The notes under the pieces were generated by a model. That model had not been told where the DNA came from. It worked only from the letters and a program-made list of their open reading frames with translations, and did no database searches. The translations under genes were made by a program, and so were the position numbers. From Cupriavidus sp. IDO (GTDB lineage Bacteria; Pseudomonadota; Gammaproteobacteria; Burkholderiales; Burkholderiaceae): a stretch of 36,173 bases of DNA. Below are positions 9,501-17,275 of this stretch, piece after piece; position 1 is the first letter of the stretch; every line of letters begins with the position of its first letter. The stretch is taken from assembly GCF_000812465.1 (NCBI RefSeq), contig NZ_JWMA01000023.1, forward strand, positions 1-36,173. Reading direction: 5' to 3'.

Positions 9501-9783
9501 TGCAATCGAGGCTAGCCGCTTGCGTCTGCGCCCGATATTGATGACCTCGCTCGCGTTCGTCATGGGTGTGGTGCCGCTGGTGGTCTCCACAGGCGCCGGC
9601 GCGGAAATGCGCCATGCCATGGGCGTGGCCGTATTCGCAGGGATGCTGGGCGTGACGTTCTTCGGCCTGTTTCTGACGCCGGTGTTCTACGTCGCGCTGC
9701 GTCTACTGGCCACCCGAAAGCAGCGCCGGGAGGCGGTTTCGGTGGTTACTTCGACCTCGCACGCCGTGCCGTCCGCAGAGTGA
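6592..9783 (+). CDS. mexF-like: RND multidrug efflux transporter, HAE1 family (MexF-like)
   Basis: This 1063-residue inner-membrane proton/drug antiporter has the length usual for MexF/BpeF. It starts MNFSKFFIDRPIFAGVLSVL, the hallmark HAE1 start, with the first membrane helix. A large periplasmic loop follows, then helix 4 with the proton-relay aspartates at about 410-411 (AIGVVVDDAIVVVEN), a second periplasmic loop, and the helix-10 lysine motif GLSAKNAILIVEF. The ATG is chosen for homology and a GAGG ribosome binding site just upstream, rather than the TTG-initiated extension. Its stop codon overlaps the start of the outer-membrane factor gene (TGATG). Sequence landmarks agree with MexF/BpeF more than with MexB, whose clinical relatives export chloramphenicol, quinolones and trimethoprim; substrates here are unknown. 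Confidence 0.95.
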   Translation: MNFSKFFIDRPIFAGVLSVLIFLIGAISMAKLPISEYPEVVPPTVVVTAQFPGANPKVIAETVATPLEEQINGVEDMLYMSSQSTSDGILTLTVTFRLGTDPDKATQLVQNRVAQAEPRLPEDVRRLGVTTVKSTPALTMVVHLVSPNGRYDMNYLRNYALLNVRDRLARLRGVGQVRMFGAGDYAMRIWLNPQKMAERKLVSADVMRAIREQNVQVAAGVIGASPSLPGTDLQLSVNAQGRLTTVEEFGDIVIHTSDTGGVTYLKDIARIELGAAEYGMRSLLDNKSAVAIPLYQSPGSNAIDISNQVRATMAELAQSFPDGVEYRIAYDPTQFVRASIEAVTHTLFEAIALVVLVVILFLQTWRASIIPLLAVPVSIVGTFGLMHAFGFSVNALSLFGLVLAIGVVVDDAIVVVENVERNIAEGLSPKEATYRAMREVSGPIIAIALTLIAVFVPLAFMTGLTGQFYKQFALTISISTVISAFNSLTLSPALSALLLRRHDAPKDWLTKLMDRAFGKFFARFNQLFGNSAERYGSGVKRVVSRKGAVFLVYGIMVAATWGMFEMVPKGFVPAQDKQYIVSFAKLPDGATLDRTEDVIRRMSDIAMKHPGVESAIAFPGMSINGFVNSPNQGIVFATLKPFDKRKSKDLSGAAIAEQLNAKYASIQEAYIAVFPPPPVEGLGTIGGFKMMIEDHGSLGYDALFNATKAFMDKARTTPELTGVFSNYQVNVPQLDVNLDRVKAKQLGVPVTDVFDTLQTYLGSAYVNDFNKFGRTYQVKVQADAPFRAHVEDVLQLKARNTAGDMVPLSSLVTVKQSFGPDSVVRYNGFTAADLNGGPAPGFSSGQAQSAAERIASETLPKGIKFEWTELTYQDILAGNAGVWIFPLCVLLVFLVLAAQYESLTLPLAVILIVPMSLLAAMTGVWLTRGDNNIFTQIGFIVLVGLSAKNAILIVEFARELEHRGRTVVQAAIEASRLRLRPILMTSLAFVMGVVPLVVSTGAGAEMRHAMGVAVFAGMLGVTFFGLFLTPVFYVALRLLATRKQRREAVSVVTSTSHAVPSAE

Positions 9784-11297
9784 TGGTGAAAGACATGCAT
9801 AACGTGATGAAGCAATACCTGCCCAAGCTTTCCGTCGTGTCCGCCGCGCTGGTGCTGGCCGGTTGCTCACTGGCGCCAACCTACAAGGTGCCTGAGACGC
9901 CCACCGCCGCGACGTTCAAGGAGGCTGATGCGGCCGCTGCCGAGGGTGCGCAATGGAAGACCGCCACTCCGGCCGAGGGCCGGCAGCGTGGCGACTGGTG
10001 GAAGGTGTTCGGCGACGCAGAGCTTGACTGCCTGATCGAAGCCGCAAACGCCCATAACCAGGATCTGGCTGCCGCTGCGGCCCGCCTCAAGCAGGCGCGT
10101 GCGTTCACCGGCGCGACCGAGGCGGACATGTATCCGCAATTGAGCGTGGGCCTGGACCCGACCCGTTCGCAACCGTCGGCCGCCTCACAGGGGTTTCCTG
10201 ATGGTACGCGGGTATCGCCCCAGACCGTTTTCAAGGCGCGCGCATTTGCCAGCTACGAGCTCGACCTATTCGGCCGCGTGGCCAGCAGCGTAAATGCGGC
10301 TCGTGCTGAGGAGAAGAGTGCCGAAGAGCTGTACCGTTCGGTGCAGCTCGCGCTGCAAGCGGATACGGCGCAAGCCTACTTCGGGCTGCGCACACTCGAC
10401 AGCGACCGGGAACTGCTCAATGCGACTATCAAGCTGCGTGAAGATGCGCTGTCGCTGCTCCGCAAGCGCTATGAAGCCGGCGAAACCACTGATCTGGATC
10501 CGGCCCGTGCCGAGGCTGAACTCGGCACCGCGCGTGCTGACTTGGCCAGCATCGAGCGCCGCCGCGCCAACCAGGAGCACGCGTTGGCCGTACTGACCGG
10601 CGTAGCGCCGTCGCAATTCGGACTAGCCGCGAAACCGTTTGATACGCCGCCGGTTGCCGTACCAACCGGCTTACCGTCGGAGTTGTTGGAGCGCCGTCCC
10701 GATATCGCGGCGGCAGAGCGCCAGATGGCGGCCGCGAACGCGCGCATTGGCATCGCCAAGGCAGCGTTCTTCCCACGCATCTCGCTGACGGCCCTATTCG
10801 GCTTCGAGTCGGCGGATCTGTCGAACCTGTTCAAGTGGTCGTCGCGCACCTGGATGCTCGGGCCGCTGGTGGGCACTACCGTGGCGCAGACCGTGTTCGA
10901 CGGTGGCCGCAACAGCTCGAACCTCGCCGGCGCCCGCGCCGCGCACGAGGAAAGCGTGGCCCGCTACCAGCAGACCGTTCTGGTGGCCTTCCGCGAAGTG
11001 GAGGACGGCCTGGCGGATGTACGCTGGCTCAGCCAGCAGGCCTCGGCACTGGACGGCGCACTCGCCGGCGCCAAGCGGGCGCAACGCGTCTCGCGCAGCC
11101 GCTACGACGCTGGCGCAGTCGACTATCTAACGGTAATCGACGCGGATCGCACGGTGCTGCAGTCGCAACGGGACGCGAATGCCGTAGCTGGACTACGGGC
11201 TTCGGCGACCGTTTCACTAGTTCGAAGCCTTGGTGGTGGCTGGGCGCCCACAACGGCGGACGCGGAAGGCTCTGGCACTTCCCATACGGTTCAGTGA
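9783..11297 (+). CDS. oprN-like: Outer-membrane efflux lipoprotein, NodT/OprN family
   Basis: A 504-residue TolC-like outer-membrane channel. The signal peptide ends in the lipobox LVLAGC, giving a lipidated N-terminal cysteine, and CSLAPTYKVPETP follows as in OprM/OprN/NodT proteins. Two outer-membrane efflux repeats are present (about residues 75-270 and 290-490), with coiled-coil segments such as ATAQAYFGLRTLD-like and LLERRPDIAAAERQMAAANA. The start overlaps the transporter stop by one base, indicating translational coupling. Other in-frame starts a few codons downstream (for example MKQYLPK) would give a more compact signal peptide. It completes the tripartite pump. Confidence 0.94.
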   Translation: MVKDMHNVMKQYLPKLSVVSAALVLAGCSLAPTYKVPETPTAATFKEADAAAAEGAQWKTATPAEGRQRGDWWKVFGDAELDCLIEAANAHNQDLAAAAARLKQARAFTGATEADMYPQLSVGLDPTRSQPSAASQGFPDGTRVSPQTVFKARAFASYELDLFGRVASSVNAARAEEKSAEELYRSVQLALQADTAQAYFGLRTLDSDRELLNATIKLREDALSLLRKRYEAGETTDLDPARAEAELGTARADLASIERRRANQEHALAVLTGVAPSQFGLAAKPFDTPPVAVPTGLPSELLERRPDIAAAERQMAAANARIGIAKAAFFPRISLTALFGFESADLSNLFKWSSRTWMLGPLVGTTVAQTVFDGGRNSSNLAGARAAHEESVARYQQTVLVAFREVEDGLADVRWLSQQASALDGALAGAKRAQRVSRSRYDAGAVDYLTVIDADRTVLQSQRDANAVAGLRASATVSLVRSLGGGWAPTTADAEGSGTSHTVQ

Positions 11298-11333
11298 CCG
11301 CAGTCTAGGAAATCCTCCGCAAATGTAAGGGCT

Positions 11334-11987
11334 ATGCTTACTAGAGATCTGCTCAGTACGGGTGCGTATCTGCATGCATTTGATGCGGTGCCAGACGGCA
11401 TTCGGTGGACCGCGGAGCAAGTTAGAACCTCGCTTTGCGAGACACTGACACGGCGGCCCAAAGGGACACCAATTTGGCTGTTTGCATACGGCTCTCTGAT
11501 ATGGAACCCTCTGTTCAAGTTTGAGGCTAAGGAACGCGCGGTTCTTCACGGATGGCACCGAAGCTTTTGCATCCGCATAATTGCTGGCCGCGGTCAGCAT
11601 GACAAGCCGGGTCGAATGCTCGCCTTAGAATCCGGCGGACGAACGGAAGGTGTGGCGTTCCGACTTTCCGAGAATGAGCTAGCGCGTGAACTTGGACTAG
11701 TCTGGACCCGGGAGATGGTAACCGGTGTGTATGTGCCACAGTGGTCGGAAATCTCCATGCCGGACGGTAGTTCTGCCTTGGCCATTGTCTTCGTGATGAA
11801 CCACGATCATCCATTCTACGAAGTGGACTCCAGCGTTTCTTCTGTTGCCCCAGCAATAGCGGTTGCCTCGGGCAAGTTGGGAAGCAATGCAGACTACGTC
11901 TTTCGCTTGGATGACTCTCTTCGCGCCTGCGGCTTCCATGATCCATATGTTGCCGCAGTCGCGACGGCGGTAAAGGAAGCGCTGTAA
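11334..11987 (+). CDS. chaC: ChaC-type gamma-glutamylcyclotransferase
   Basis: A 217-residue cytosolic protein of the ChaC family, which splits glutathione into 5-oxoproline and Cys-Gly. The glycine-rich substrate loop is LFAYGSLIWNP (YGSL at residues 52-55). GWHRSFCI and EGVAFRL are the usual downstream strands. The likely catalytic acid is Glu127 in WTREMVTGVYVPQW, the place of the FREKGGY glutamate in ChaC2-type enzymes. About 45 residues precede the core, as in bacterial ChaC proteins. It starts 36 bases after the outer-membrane factor, so it may be transcribed with the pump; a link between glutathione turnover and efflux is only suggestive. Confidence 0.88.
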   Translation: MLTRDLLSTGAYLHAFDAVPDGIRWTAEQVRTSLCETLTRRPKGTPIWLFAYGSLIWNPLFKFEAKERAVLHGWHRSFCIRIIAGRGQHDKPGRMLALESGGRTEGVAFRLSENELARELGLVWTREMVTGVYVPQWSEISMPDGSSALAIVFVMNHDHPFYEVDSSVSSVAPAIAVASGKLGSNADYVFRLDDSLRACGFHDPYVAAVATAVKEAL

Positions 11988-12013
11988 TTGCAAGAACGCA
12001 GACTATTGCGCTT

Positions 12014-12033
12014 GCCACGTCGGCCCGCGTGGC
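12014..12033. terminator. Weak hairpin between convergent genes
   Basis: GCCACG and CGTGGC form a six-base-pair stem around an eight-base loop in the 90-base gap between the convergent chaC and GntR genes. There is no clear U-run on either strand. The position suits a bidirectional terminator, but the structure alone is weak evidence. Confidence 0.25.
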
Positions 12034-12077
12034 TGCACAAGGTATCCCTGCGTCGCAGCAGATGAGAGGACGCACCG

Positions 12078-12779
12078 TCAGGTCACGAACGGCAGCTTCT
12101 GGTCGCGGGCAGCGGCCAGCATCGAGAGCGTGATCTTTCGCACTTCCACCTTGCTCTGCGTGATATGCGCGCGTAGCAGGATTGTCGCCTCGGCGTGGCG
12201 GTTCCGCTCCAGGAGTTCCAGTAGTTTGCCGTGCTCGTCGTAAGTGGCGCTGGTCCGCTGGGGCTTCAGGAAGTCCAGCCGACGCATGATGCGAATCCGC
12301 TCTGTCACGTCGTTGTGCACACGCAGCATTTCCAGGTTGCCTGTGGCCGCGACCAGGCACCGATGGAAGTCCTCGTCCATTTCAAACATGGTCGCAGGGT
12401 CCGCTTCGCGATGCTCCGGGGTGACACACCAGACAGCCTTCAGCGCTTCCACTGCCTCCCGTCCATGCTCCACGGACAGGATCCGGTCCAGCGCAGCCAG
12501 CTCCAGAACGATGCGCAGGTCGTACAGCTGATCGAGTTGCTCGAAGTTGATCGGCGCCACCCGCCAGCCACGCCGGAACCCCACTTCCAGATAGCCCTCG
12601 CGCTGCAGCCGAAAGAGCCCATCGCGCATGGGTGTGCGCGAGACACCGTAGTGGGCGGCAATGCCGTGCTCGGAGAAGCGATCCCCGGGGAACAGGCGGA
12701 AGTTGAAGATATCGCTCTTGAGCCGCTGGTAGACCTGCTCGGCCATCGCATTGGGCGCGTTTGACGCTAGTGCTTCCAT
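12078..12779 (-). CDS. GntR-family (FadR/FCD subgroup) transcriptional regulator
   Basis: A 233-residue regulator. The N-terminal winged helix reads AEQVYQRLKSDIFNFRLFPG and FSEHGIAAHYGVSRTPMRDG, with LFRLQREGYLEV as the wing helix. The C-terminal all-helical FCD ligand domain has its metal/ligand residues in MDEDFHRCLVAATGN and DEHGKLLELLE. It is the last gene of the ureide operon, 93 bases after the HpxZ-like gene, on the same strand. FCD regulators usually sense a pathway metabolite and repress their operon, so triuret, biuret or allophanate are candidate ligands by inference. A palindrome at the allophanate hydrolase start is a candidate binding site. Confidence 0.9.
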   Translation of the reverse strand: MEALASNAPNAMAEQVYQRLKSDIFNFRLFPGDRFSEHGIAAHYGVSRTPMRDGLFRLQREGYLEVGFRRGWRVAPINFEQLDQLYDLRIVLELAALDRILSVEHGREAVEALKAVWCVTPEHREADPATMFEMDEDFHRCLVAATGNLEMLRVHNDVTERIRIMRRLDFLKPQRTSATYDEHGKLLELLERNRHAEATILLRAHITQSKVEVRKITLSMLAAARDQKLPFVT

Positions 12780-12872
12780 GAGTCCGTGAGAACAAATTGA
12801 TTACGGCGCGGATTGGCCGATTATGCCTACTATTCCTCACTCCCGGCCCAGTCCCGGCCCCAGTCCCGGCCG

Positions 12873-13271
12873 CTAGGGCGCCGGAATCAGGCTGACATGG
12901 GCGGCAACGATTTTCCAGCCGGCACAGGAATCCCTCTCCGTGCCGACCCTGGCCCAGGTCTGCATCTGCCGGCCCAGCAATGGCGTGGCATCGCTGACAA
13001 ACTCGGTGCTGATCGTGGCGTAGTCCGCGCCGAAGGTCGTCACCACGGTACGCAGCAGGCGCCGGCTGCGCGGCACGGGTTCGCACGCCTGCCGCCATGC
13101 GCGGATCGCGTCGCTGCCCAGCTGGACTTCGGCAATGCCGTAGCGCACCGTTTCCGGCGTGTCCCAAAACAACGCGTTCATGATGCCGATGTCGTTGTCG
13201 ACCAGGGCCCGCTCATAGGTCTCAAATGCCGCCGACACTTGCGCGACGACCTCCGCACGGTTCACTTCCAT
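12873..13271 (-). CDS. HpxZ/AtzH-like NTF2-fold protein (DUF3225)
   Basis: A 132-residue single-domain protein of the SnoaL/NTF2-like fold. Landmarks are NRAEVVAQVSAAFETYERAL, the acidic substrate-pocket segment ALFWDTPETVRYGIAE, and TVVTTFGADYATISTEF. The family occurs as HpxZ beside oxalurate hydrolase and as AtzH in cyanuric acid degradation, where it has been linked to removing a carboxylated side product, 1,3-dicarboxyurea, on the way to allophanate. Here it sits 19 bases after an isochorismatase-fold hydrolase and in one operon with allophanate hydrolase, which fits that kind of role. The ATG at 13271 is set by homology; the longer frame upstream overlaps the neighbour. A specific reaction is inferred, not shown. 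Confidence 0.8.
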   Translation of the reverse strand: MEVNRAEVVAQVSAAFETYERALVDNDIGIMNALFWDTPETVRYGIAEVQLGSDAIRAWRQACEPVPRSRRLLRTVVTTFGADYATISTEFVSDATPLLGRQMQTWARVGTERDSCAGWKIVAAHVSLIPAP

Positions 13272-13290
13272 TCCTTGCTCTCCCAATGCA

Positions 13291-13980
13291 TCACTCCCAC
13301 GCGGTGGCCAATGCCCGGAACGGCGCCGTCCAGCCAACGATTCCGCCCTGCGAGCGCACCATTTCCAGCGTGGCCTGCCGGAAGGCCGGGAAATAGCTTG
13401 CCGTGGCATCCTCGACCAGCAGGCACTCGTAGCCGCGATCGTTGGCCTCGCGCATCGAGGTCTGCACGCATACTTCCGTCGTCACGCCCGCGAAGACCAG
13501 GTGCGTGATCCCGCGCGCCCTGAGATGCTCGTCCAGCCCCGTCGCGTAGAACGCTCCCTTGCCCGGCTTGTCGATCACCAACTCCCCCTCGCACGGCGCC
13601 AGCGCGTCGACAATGGCGTTGCCGGGCTCGCCCCGCACGAGGATTCTCCCCATCGGGCCGGGATCGCCGATCCGCATCGATGGCGCGCCACGCAGACGCT
13701 TAGCCGGCGGACAATCCGACAAGTCCGGCGCATGCGATTCGCGGGTATGCACGACATCCCACCCTGCACGACGCGCCAGCGCCAGCAGCGCAGCCACGGT
13801 GGGCACGATGCCGGCCAGCATTGAGACATCGTTGCCTAGCGATGCCCCGAAACCGCCGGCCTCGATGAAATCGCGCTGCATGTCGATGGTCACCAGCGCG
13901 GTGCGCGCATCGTCCAGCCGCAACGGTGTCGGGAGCGCGTCCACGGTCTTCTCAGTGGGCAATGCGGCAAGCGGCTTCAT
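13291..13980 (-). CDS. Isochorismatase-fold cysteine amidohydrolase, probable triuret hydrolase (TrtA-like)
   Basis: A 229-residue cysteine hydrolase with the full catalytic triad: Asp33 in VTIDMQRDF, Lys138 in [16 protein letters not shown], and Cys171 in [16 protein letters not shown]. The cis-peptide VTT before the cysteine segment and SQGGIVG near the end, where biuret hydrolases carry their substrate glutamine, are present. It is paralogous to the BiuH-like enzyme two genes away but lacks the BiuH-specific YPWPY start. A pair of isochorismatase-fold hydrolases, TrtA and BiuH, defines the known triuret pathway of Herbaspirillum. By that parallel this one may cut triuret to carboxybiuret, which decarboxylates to biuret. 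Its start overlaps the ABC ATPase stop (ATGA). Another ureide amidase activity is possible. Confidence 0.72.
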   Translation of the reverse strand: MKPLAALPTEKTVDALPTPLRLDDARTALVTIDMQRDFIEAGGFGASLGNDVSMLAGIVPTVAALLALARRAGWDVVHTRESHAPDLSDCPPAKRLRGAPSMRIGDPGPMGRILVRGEPGNAIVDALAPCEGELVIDKPGKGAFYATGLDEHLRARGITHLVFAGVTTEVCVQTSMREANDRGYECLLVEDATASYFPAFRQATLEMVRSQGGIVGWTAPFRALATAWE

Positions 13981-15620
13981 GCGCTCAACTCCGGAACAAT
14001 CATGGGCGCCACCGGATCCGGGCCAGGCGCATGGCCATGCCCCGCCATATGCCGGCCCAGTTCGGCACGCTCTGCACCGGCCGCCGTCGTCTCGAAAACG
14101 ATCCGCCCTTCGGCCATCACCGCGATACGGTCCGCCAGGGCCAGCAGTTCGTCGAGGTCCTCGCTGACCAGCAGCACCGCCGCGCCGGCGTCCCGGGCCG
14201 CCAGCAAACGTGCGTGGATATCGGCAACCGATGCGAAGTCAAGGCCAAAGACCGGATTGGCGACGATCAGCACATCCACCGGTCGCCCAAGTTCGCGTGC
14301 CAGCACCGCGCGCTGCACGTTGCCACCGGAAAGCGTGCCGATCTGCTGCTCCGGCAGCGGCGGGCGTACGTTGAAATCGGCGATCAAACTGACGGCCCGC
14401 TCGCGGATCGCGGCCCGGTCCAGCAGTCCCCCGACGCGCTTCAGCGGCCGGCGGTCGAATTCCCGCAAGGCTAGGTTTTCGGCGACGCTCATCGTTGCCA
14501 CGCAGGCGTTCTTGAGCGGCTCCTCGGGAATCGCATAGACGCGCCGTGCCGTCATCTGGGCGCGCGTGGCGCGATACGGCTGGCCGCCGACGGCCATCGC
14601 TCCCGCCGACAAGGGGCGCTGGCCCACCAGCGCCTCTACCAACTCCCGCTGACCATTGCCCGACACGCCGGCGATACCAAGGATCTCGCCGGCACGCACG
14701 GCCAGGCTCAACTCGCGCACCGCGGCATGGCCGCGCTCGTCGAACACCGTTGCATCGCGGACCTGGAGCCGGATCTGCGCCTGCGCATCGAGCGCCTTGC
14801 GCGCCGTGCGCCTCGCGTCGATGCCGGCAAGTACCCCCGTCGATACCTCGGTGTCCGAGGGCGCCGCCACCGCGGTGGCGCCCATCATCCACGCCGCCAG
14901 CTGCTCCGGGTTCGTAGCCGATACCCCGCTGGTGCCGACCTGCCGCCCTTTGCGCAGCACCGTCACGTCATCGGCGTAATCCATTACCTCGCGGAACTTG
15001 TGCGTGATCATCAGCACGGTCAGTTCGCCACGCGAGGTCAGCTCGCGCATCAGGCCCAGCACTTCGTCCGCTTCATGCGGCGTCAGGACCGAGGTGGGCT
15101 CGTCCAGGATCAGGAAGCACTGGCGCAGATAAAGCTGCTTGAGAATCTCCAGCTTCTGCTTCTCGCCCGCTGCCAGAGTCGCTACCTTGCGATCCAGCGG
15201 CAGGCGGAACGGCATCTGCTGCATGAAGGCGGCGAGTGCCGCTCGCTCGGCCGCCCAGTCCAGCTTCCACGGCAGCGCACCACGCGCCAGCAGCAGGTTC
15301 TCTTCCACCGTCAGCCCTTCGGCCAGCGTGAAATGCTGGTACACCATGCCAATGCCCAGCGCCTGCGCCGCGCGTGGCGAGTCGATGCGAACTTCCCGCT
15401 GCCGCGCAACGATCTGTCCTTCATCGAGCACCGAATAGCCGACCAGCCCCTTGACCAGGGTGCTCTTGCCCGCGCCGTTTTCTCCCAGCAGCGCGTGGAT
15501 GGTCCCGGCTGCCACCTTGATCGACACCCCGTCCAGTGCCCGGAATGCGCCAAACGTCTTGGTGGCGCCAATCACTTCGATGCCAAGCGCCTGCGTGGCG
15601 TGCGATGGATGGCCGTTCAT
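13977..15620 (-). CDS. ABC importer ATPase with two nucleotide-binding domains (BMP/nucleoside type)
   Basis: A 547-residue tandem ABC ATPase of the kind that works with BMP-family binding proteins (NupO/YufO-like). The first domain has an intact Walker [12 protein letters not shown] (46-54), and Walker [14 protein letters not shown], but a weak signature, [11 protein letters not shown]. The second domain has a degenerate P-loop, [10 protein letters not shown], a good signature [10 protein letters not shown], and [11 protein letters not shown] in place of a normal Walker B. This split, one hydrolytic site from each half, is usual for the family. The start 15620 follows the biuret hydrolase stop by a few bases and the stop overlaps the next gene by four. 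With the two permeases and the binding protein it forms a complete importer, presumably for biuret/triuret. Confidence 0.92.
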   Translation of the reverse strand: MNGHPSHATQALGIEVIGATKTFGAFRALDGVSIKVAAGTIHALLGENGAGKSTLVKGLVGYSVLDEGQIVARQREVRIDSPRAAQALGIGMVYQHFTLAEGLTVEENLLLARGALPWKLDWAAERAALAAFMQQMPFRLPLDRKVATLAAGEKQKLEILKQLYLRQCFLILDEPTSVLTPHEADEVLGLMRELTSRGELTVLMITHKFREVMDYADDVTVLRKGRQVGTSGVSATNPEQLAAWMMGATAVAAPSDTEVSTGVLAGIDARRTARKALDAQAQIRLQVRDATVFDERGHAAVRELSLAVRAGEILGIAGVSGNGQRELVEALVGQRPLSAGAMAVGGQPYRATRAQMTARRVYAIPEEPLKNACVATMSVAENLALREFDRRPLKRVGGLLDRAAIRERAVSLIADFNVRPPLPEQQIGTLSGGNVQRAVLARELGRPVDVLIVANPVFGLDFASVADIHARLLAARDAGAAVLLVSEDLDELLALADRIAVMAEGRIVFETTAAGAERAELGRHMAGHGHAPGPDPVAPMIVPELSA

Positions 15621-15625
15621 GGACG

Positions 15626-16315
15626 TTACGCCAGCGTCGCCAGCAGCGCGCGGGAATCCGACACCGTGCCGAACACGCCGCCCTGCATCGTGATCATGTG
15701 CAGCGCCGCGTCGTGATTGCTCAGATCGGTCGCGCCGCAGCAGTCGGACAGCAGCGTGCATTCAAACCCGCGGTCGTTGGCCTCACGCATGGTGGTATGC
15801 ACGCAGACATCGGTCGTGATGCCGGTCAGGATCAGGTTGTCGATGCCGCGCGTGCGCAGGATCAGTTCCAGGTCGGTGGCACAGAAGGAGCCCTTGCCCG
15901 GCTTGTCGATAATGACTTCGCCCGGCAGCGGTGCCAGCTCCTCGATGATTTCCCAGCCCGGCTCACCGCGTACCAGCAGCCTGCCGCACGGGCCCGCATC
16001 GCCGATGCCGATGCCGTCGCTGCCTGCGCGGCGGCTGCGCCAGCGCTTGTTGGCAGGCAGGTCCGAGAGGTCGGGACGGTGCCCTTCGCGCGTATGGATG
16101 ATCGTGAAGCCCTGCTCGCGCAAGGTTGCCAGCACGCGGCGGATCGGTTCGATCGGCGCGCGGGTCAGCGACAGGTCATAGCCCATGCGGTCGACATAGC
16201 CACCGAAGCCGCAGAAGTCGATCTGCATGTCGATGATGACCAGCGCGGTGTTGTCCGGGCGCAGGTTGCCGTCATAGGGCCAGGGATAGGGCTTGGCGTC
16301 GATGGTTCGGTTCAT
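15626..16315 (-). CDS. biuH: Biuret hydrolase (biuret amidohydrolase)
   Basis: A 229-residue isochorismatase-fold enzyme that hydrolyses biuret to allophanate and ammonia. It has the characteristic BiuH start [16 protein letters not shown] and continues [29 protein letters not shown] and [20 protein letters not shown]. These resemble Rhizobium leguminosarum biuret hydrolase as I remember it, far beyond generic isochorismatase similarity. The triad is Asp29, Lys138 ([16 protein letters not shown]) and Cys171 ([16 protein letters not shown]). Gln211 in MQGGVFG matches the substrate-binding glutamine reported for that enzyme. The ATG at 16315 is chosen by homology; an upstream ATG at 16345 would add ten residues. 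Allophanate hydrolase in the same operon supplies the next step. Confidence 0.9.
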   Translation of the reverse strand: MNRTIDAKPYPWPYDGNLRPDNTALVIIDMQIDFCGFGGYVDRMGYDLSLTRAPIEPIRRVLATLREQGFTIIHTREGHRPDLSDLPANKRWRSRRAGSDGIGIGDAGPCGRLLVRGEPGWEIIEELAPLPGEVIIDKPGKGSFCATDLELILRTRGIDNLILTGITTDVCVHTTMREANDRGFECTLLSDCCGATDLSNHDAALHMITMQGGVFGTVSDSRALLATLA

Positions 16316-16348
16316 GTTCAGGATTCCATTTCTTGGAGGATGCATGGC

Positions 16349-17275
16349 CTACCGCGTGAGGCTCAGTTCGCCCGGCGCGCCAGCCAGCGCGCGGTTTGGA
16401 CGGCAGCTGATGATCATGATCACCAGCGTCAGTACATACGGTGCGGCATTGAAGAGGTAGTAGCCGCTGGTGACGCCGATCGCCTGCAAGGCCGGCCCCA
16501 GTGCACCCGCGGCACCGAACAGCAGGGCGGCCCACAGGCAGCGCAGCGGTTGCCAGCGCGCGAAGATCACCAGCGCAACAGCCATCAGGCCCTGCCCGCT
16601 CGATAGGCCTTCGTTCCAGCTGCCGGGATAGACCAGCGAGAGGTAGGCCCCGCCGATGCCGGCAAGCAGCCCGCCGACCGCCGTCGCCGTGATGCGGATA
16701 CGGGTCAGCGGATAGCCCATGGCACGCGCGGTCTCCGCGTGATCGCCCACCAGGCGCAGGACCAGCCCCCAGCGCGTCGCCCGCATGCCCCACTGCAGGA
16801 CGAACGCGAGCACCACGCCGATCACGAACAGCAGGTTGATCCGCAGCAGCTGCTGAACCTGGACGGACGCGGCCCACTTGCCCAGTTCGAGCGAGGGCAA
16901 GGCCGGCGCCTGCGGTTCGATGAACGGCTTGCCGAGGAAGAATGCGAGGCCCGTGCCGAGCAGCATCAGCGCGATGCCGAAGGCGATATCGGACACGCGC
17001 GGCAGCGAACACACCAGGCCGTGGATGCAACCCAGCACCAGCCCCACCAGCGCGGCCGCCAGTACGCCGGCCCAAGGCGAGCCTGACAGGTATGACACGG
17101 CATACCCGCTCATGGCGCCGGACACCAGGATGCCTTCCAGCCCGAGGTTCACGCGGCCCCCCTTTTCGGTCAGGCATTCACCGAGGCTCACAAACAGGTA
17201 AGGCGTGCTGACACGGATCGCGCCGCTCACCAGCGACAGCATCAACACCATCCATGGCGATTGCAGATCAGGCAT
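16349..17275 (-). CDS. ABC importer permease, BPD_transp_2 family (second permease)
   Basis: A 308-residue polytopic inner-membrane permease of the branched-chain amino acid/sugar/nucleoside type. It starts MPDLQSPWMVLMLSLVSGAI and has the family's early loop GECLTEKGGRVNLGLEGI, like 'GE...ER.GV.NIG.EG' in nucleoside permeases. About eight to nine hydrophobic segments follow, and the coupling-helix region MRATRWGLVLRLVGDHAETARAMGY contacts the ATPase. The start codon overlaps the preceding permease by eight bases, so the two are translationally coupled. It pairs with the other permease to form the membrane channel. Confidence 0.92.
   Translation of the reverse strand: MPDLQSPWMVLMLSLVSGAIRVSTPYLFVSLGECLTEKGGRVNLGLEGILVSGAMSGYAVSYLSGSPWAGVLAAALVGLVLGCIHGLVCSLPRVSDIAFGIALMLLGTGLAFFLGKPFIEPQAPALPSLELGKWAASVQVQQLLRINLLFVIGVVLAFVLQWGMRATRWGLVLRLVGDHAETARAMGYPLTRIRITATAVGGLLAGIGGAYLSLVYPGSWNEGLSSGQGLMAVALVIFARWQPLRCLWAALLFGAAGALGPALQAIGVTSGYYLFNAAPYVLTLVIMIISCRPNRALAGAPGELSLTR

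Noticed and set aside
12839..12874. Three copies of TCCCGGCC spaced 11-12 bases after the HpxZ-like gene
   Set aside because: Very short and imperfectly spaced in GC-rich DNA; no sign of a CRISPR or an iteron array.
14727..15716. Plus-strand frame of 329 codons opposite the ABC ATPase
   Set aside because: Gln/Arg/His-rich antisense of a confident ATPase with intact Walker motifs; no recognisable family.
15626..16315. Alternative reading of the enzyme as RutB (ureidoacrylate hydrolase) or nicotinamidase
   Set aside because: The BiuH-like N-terminus, the substrate glutamine and the allophanate hydrolase in the same operon favour biuret hydrolase; no pyrimidine-degradation genes are present.
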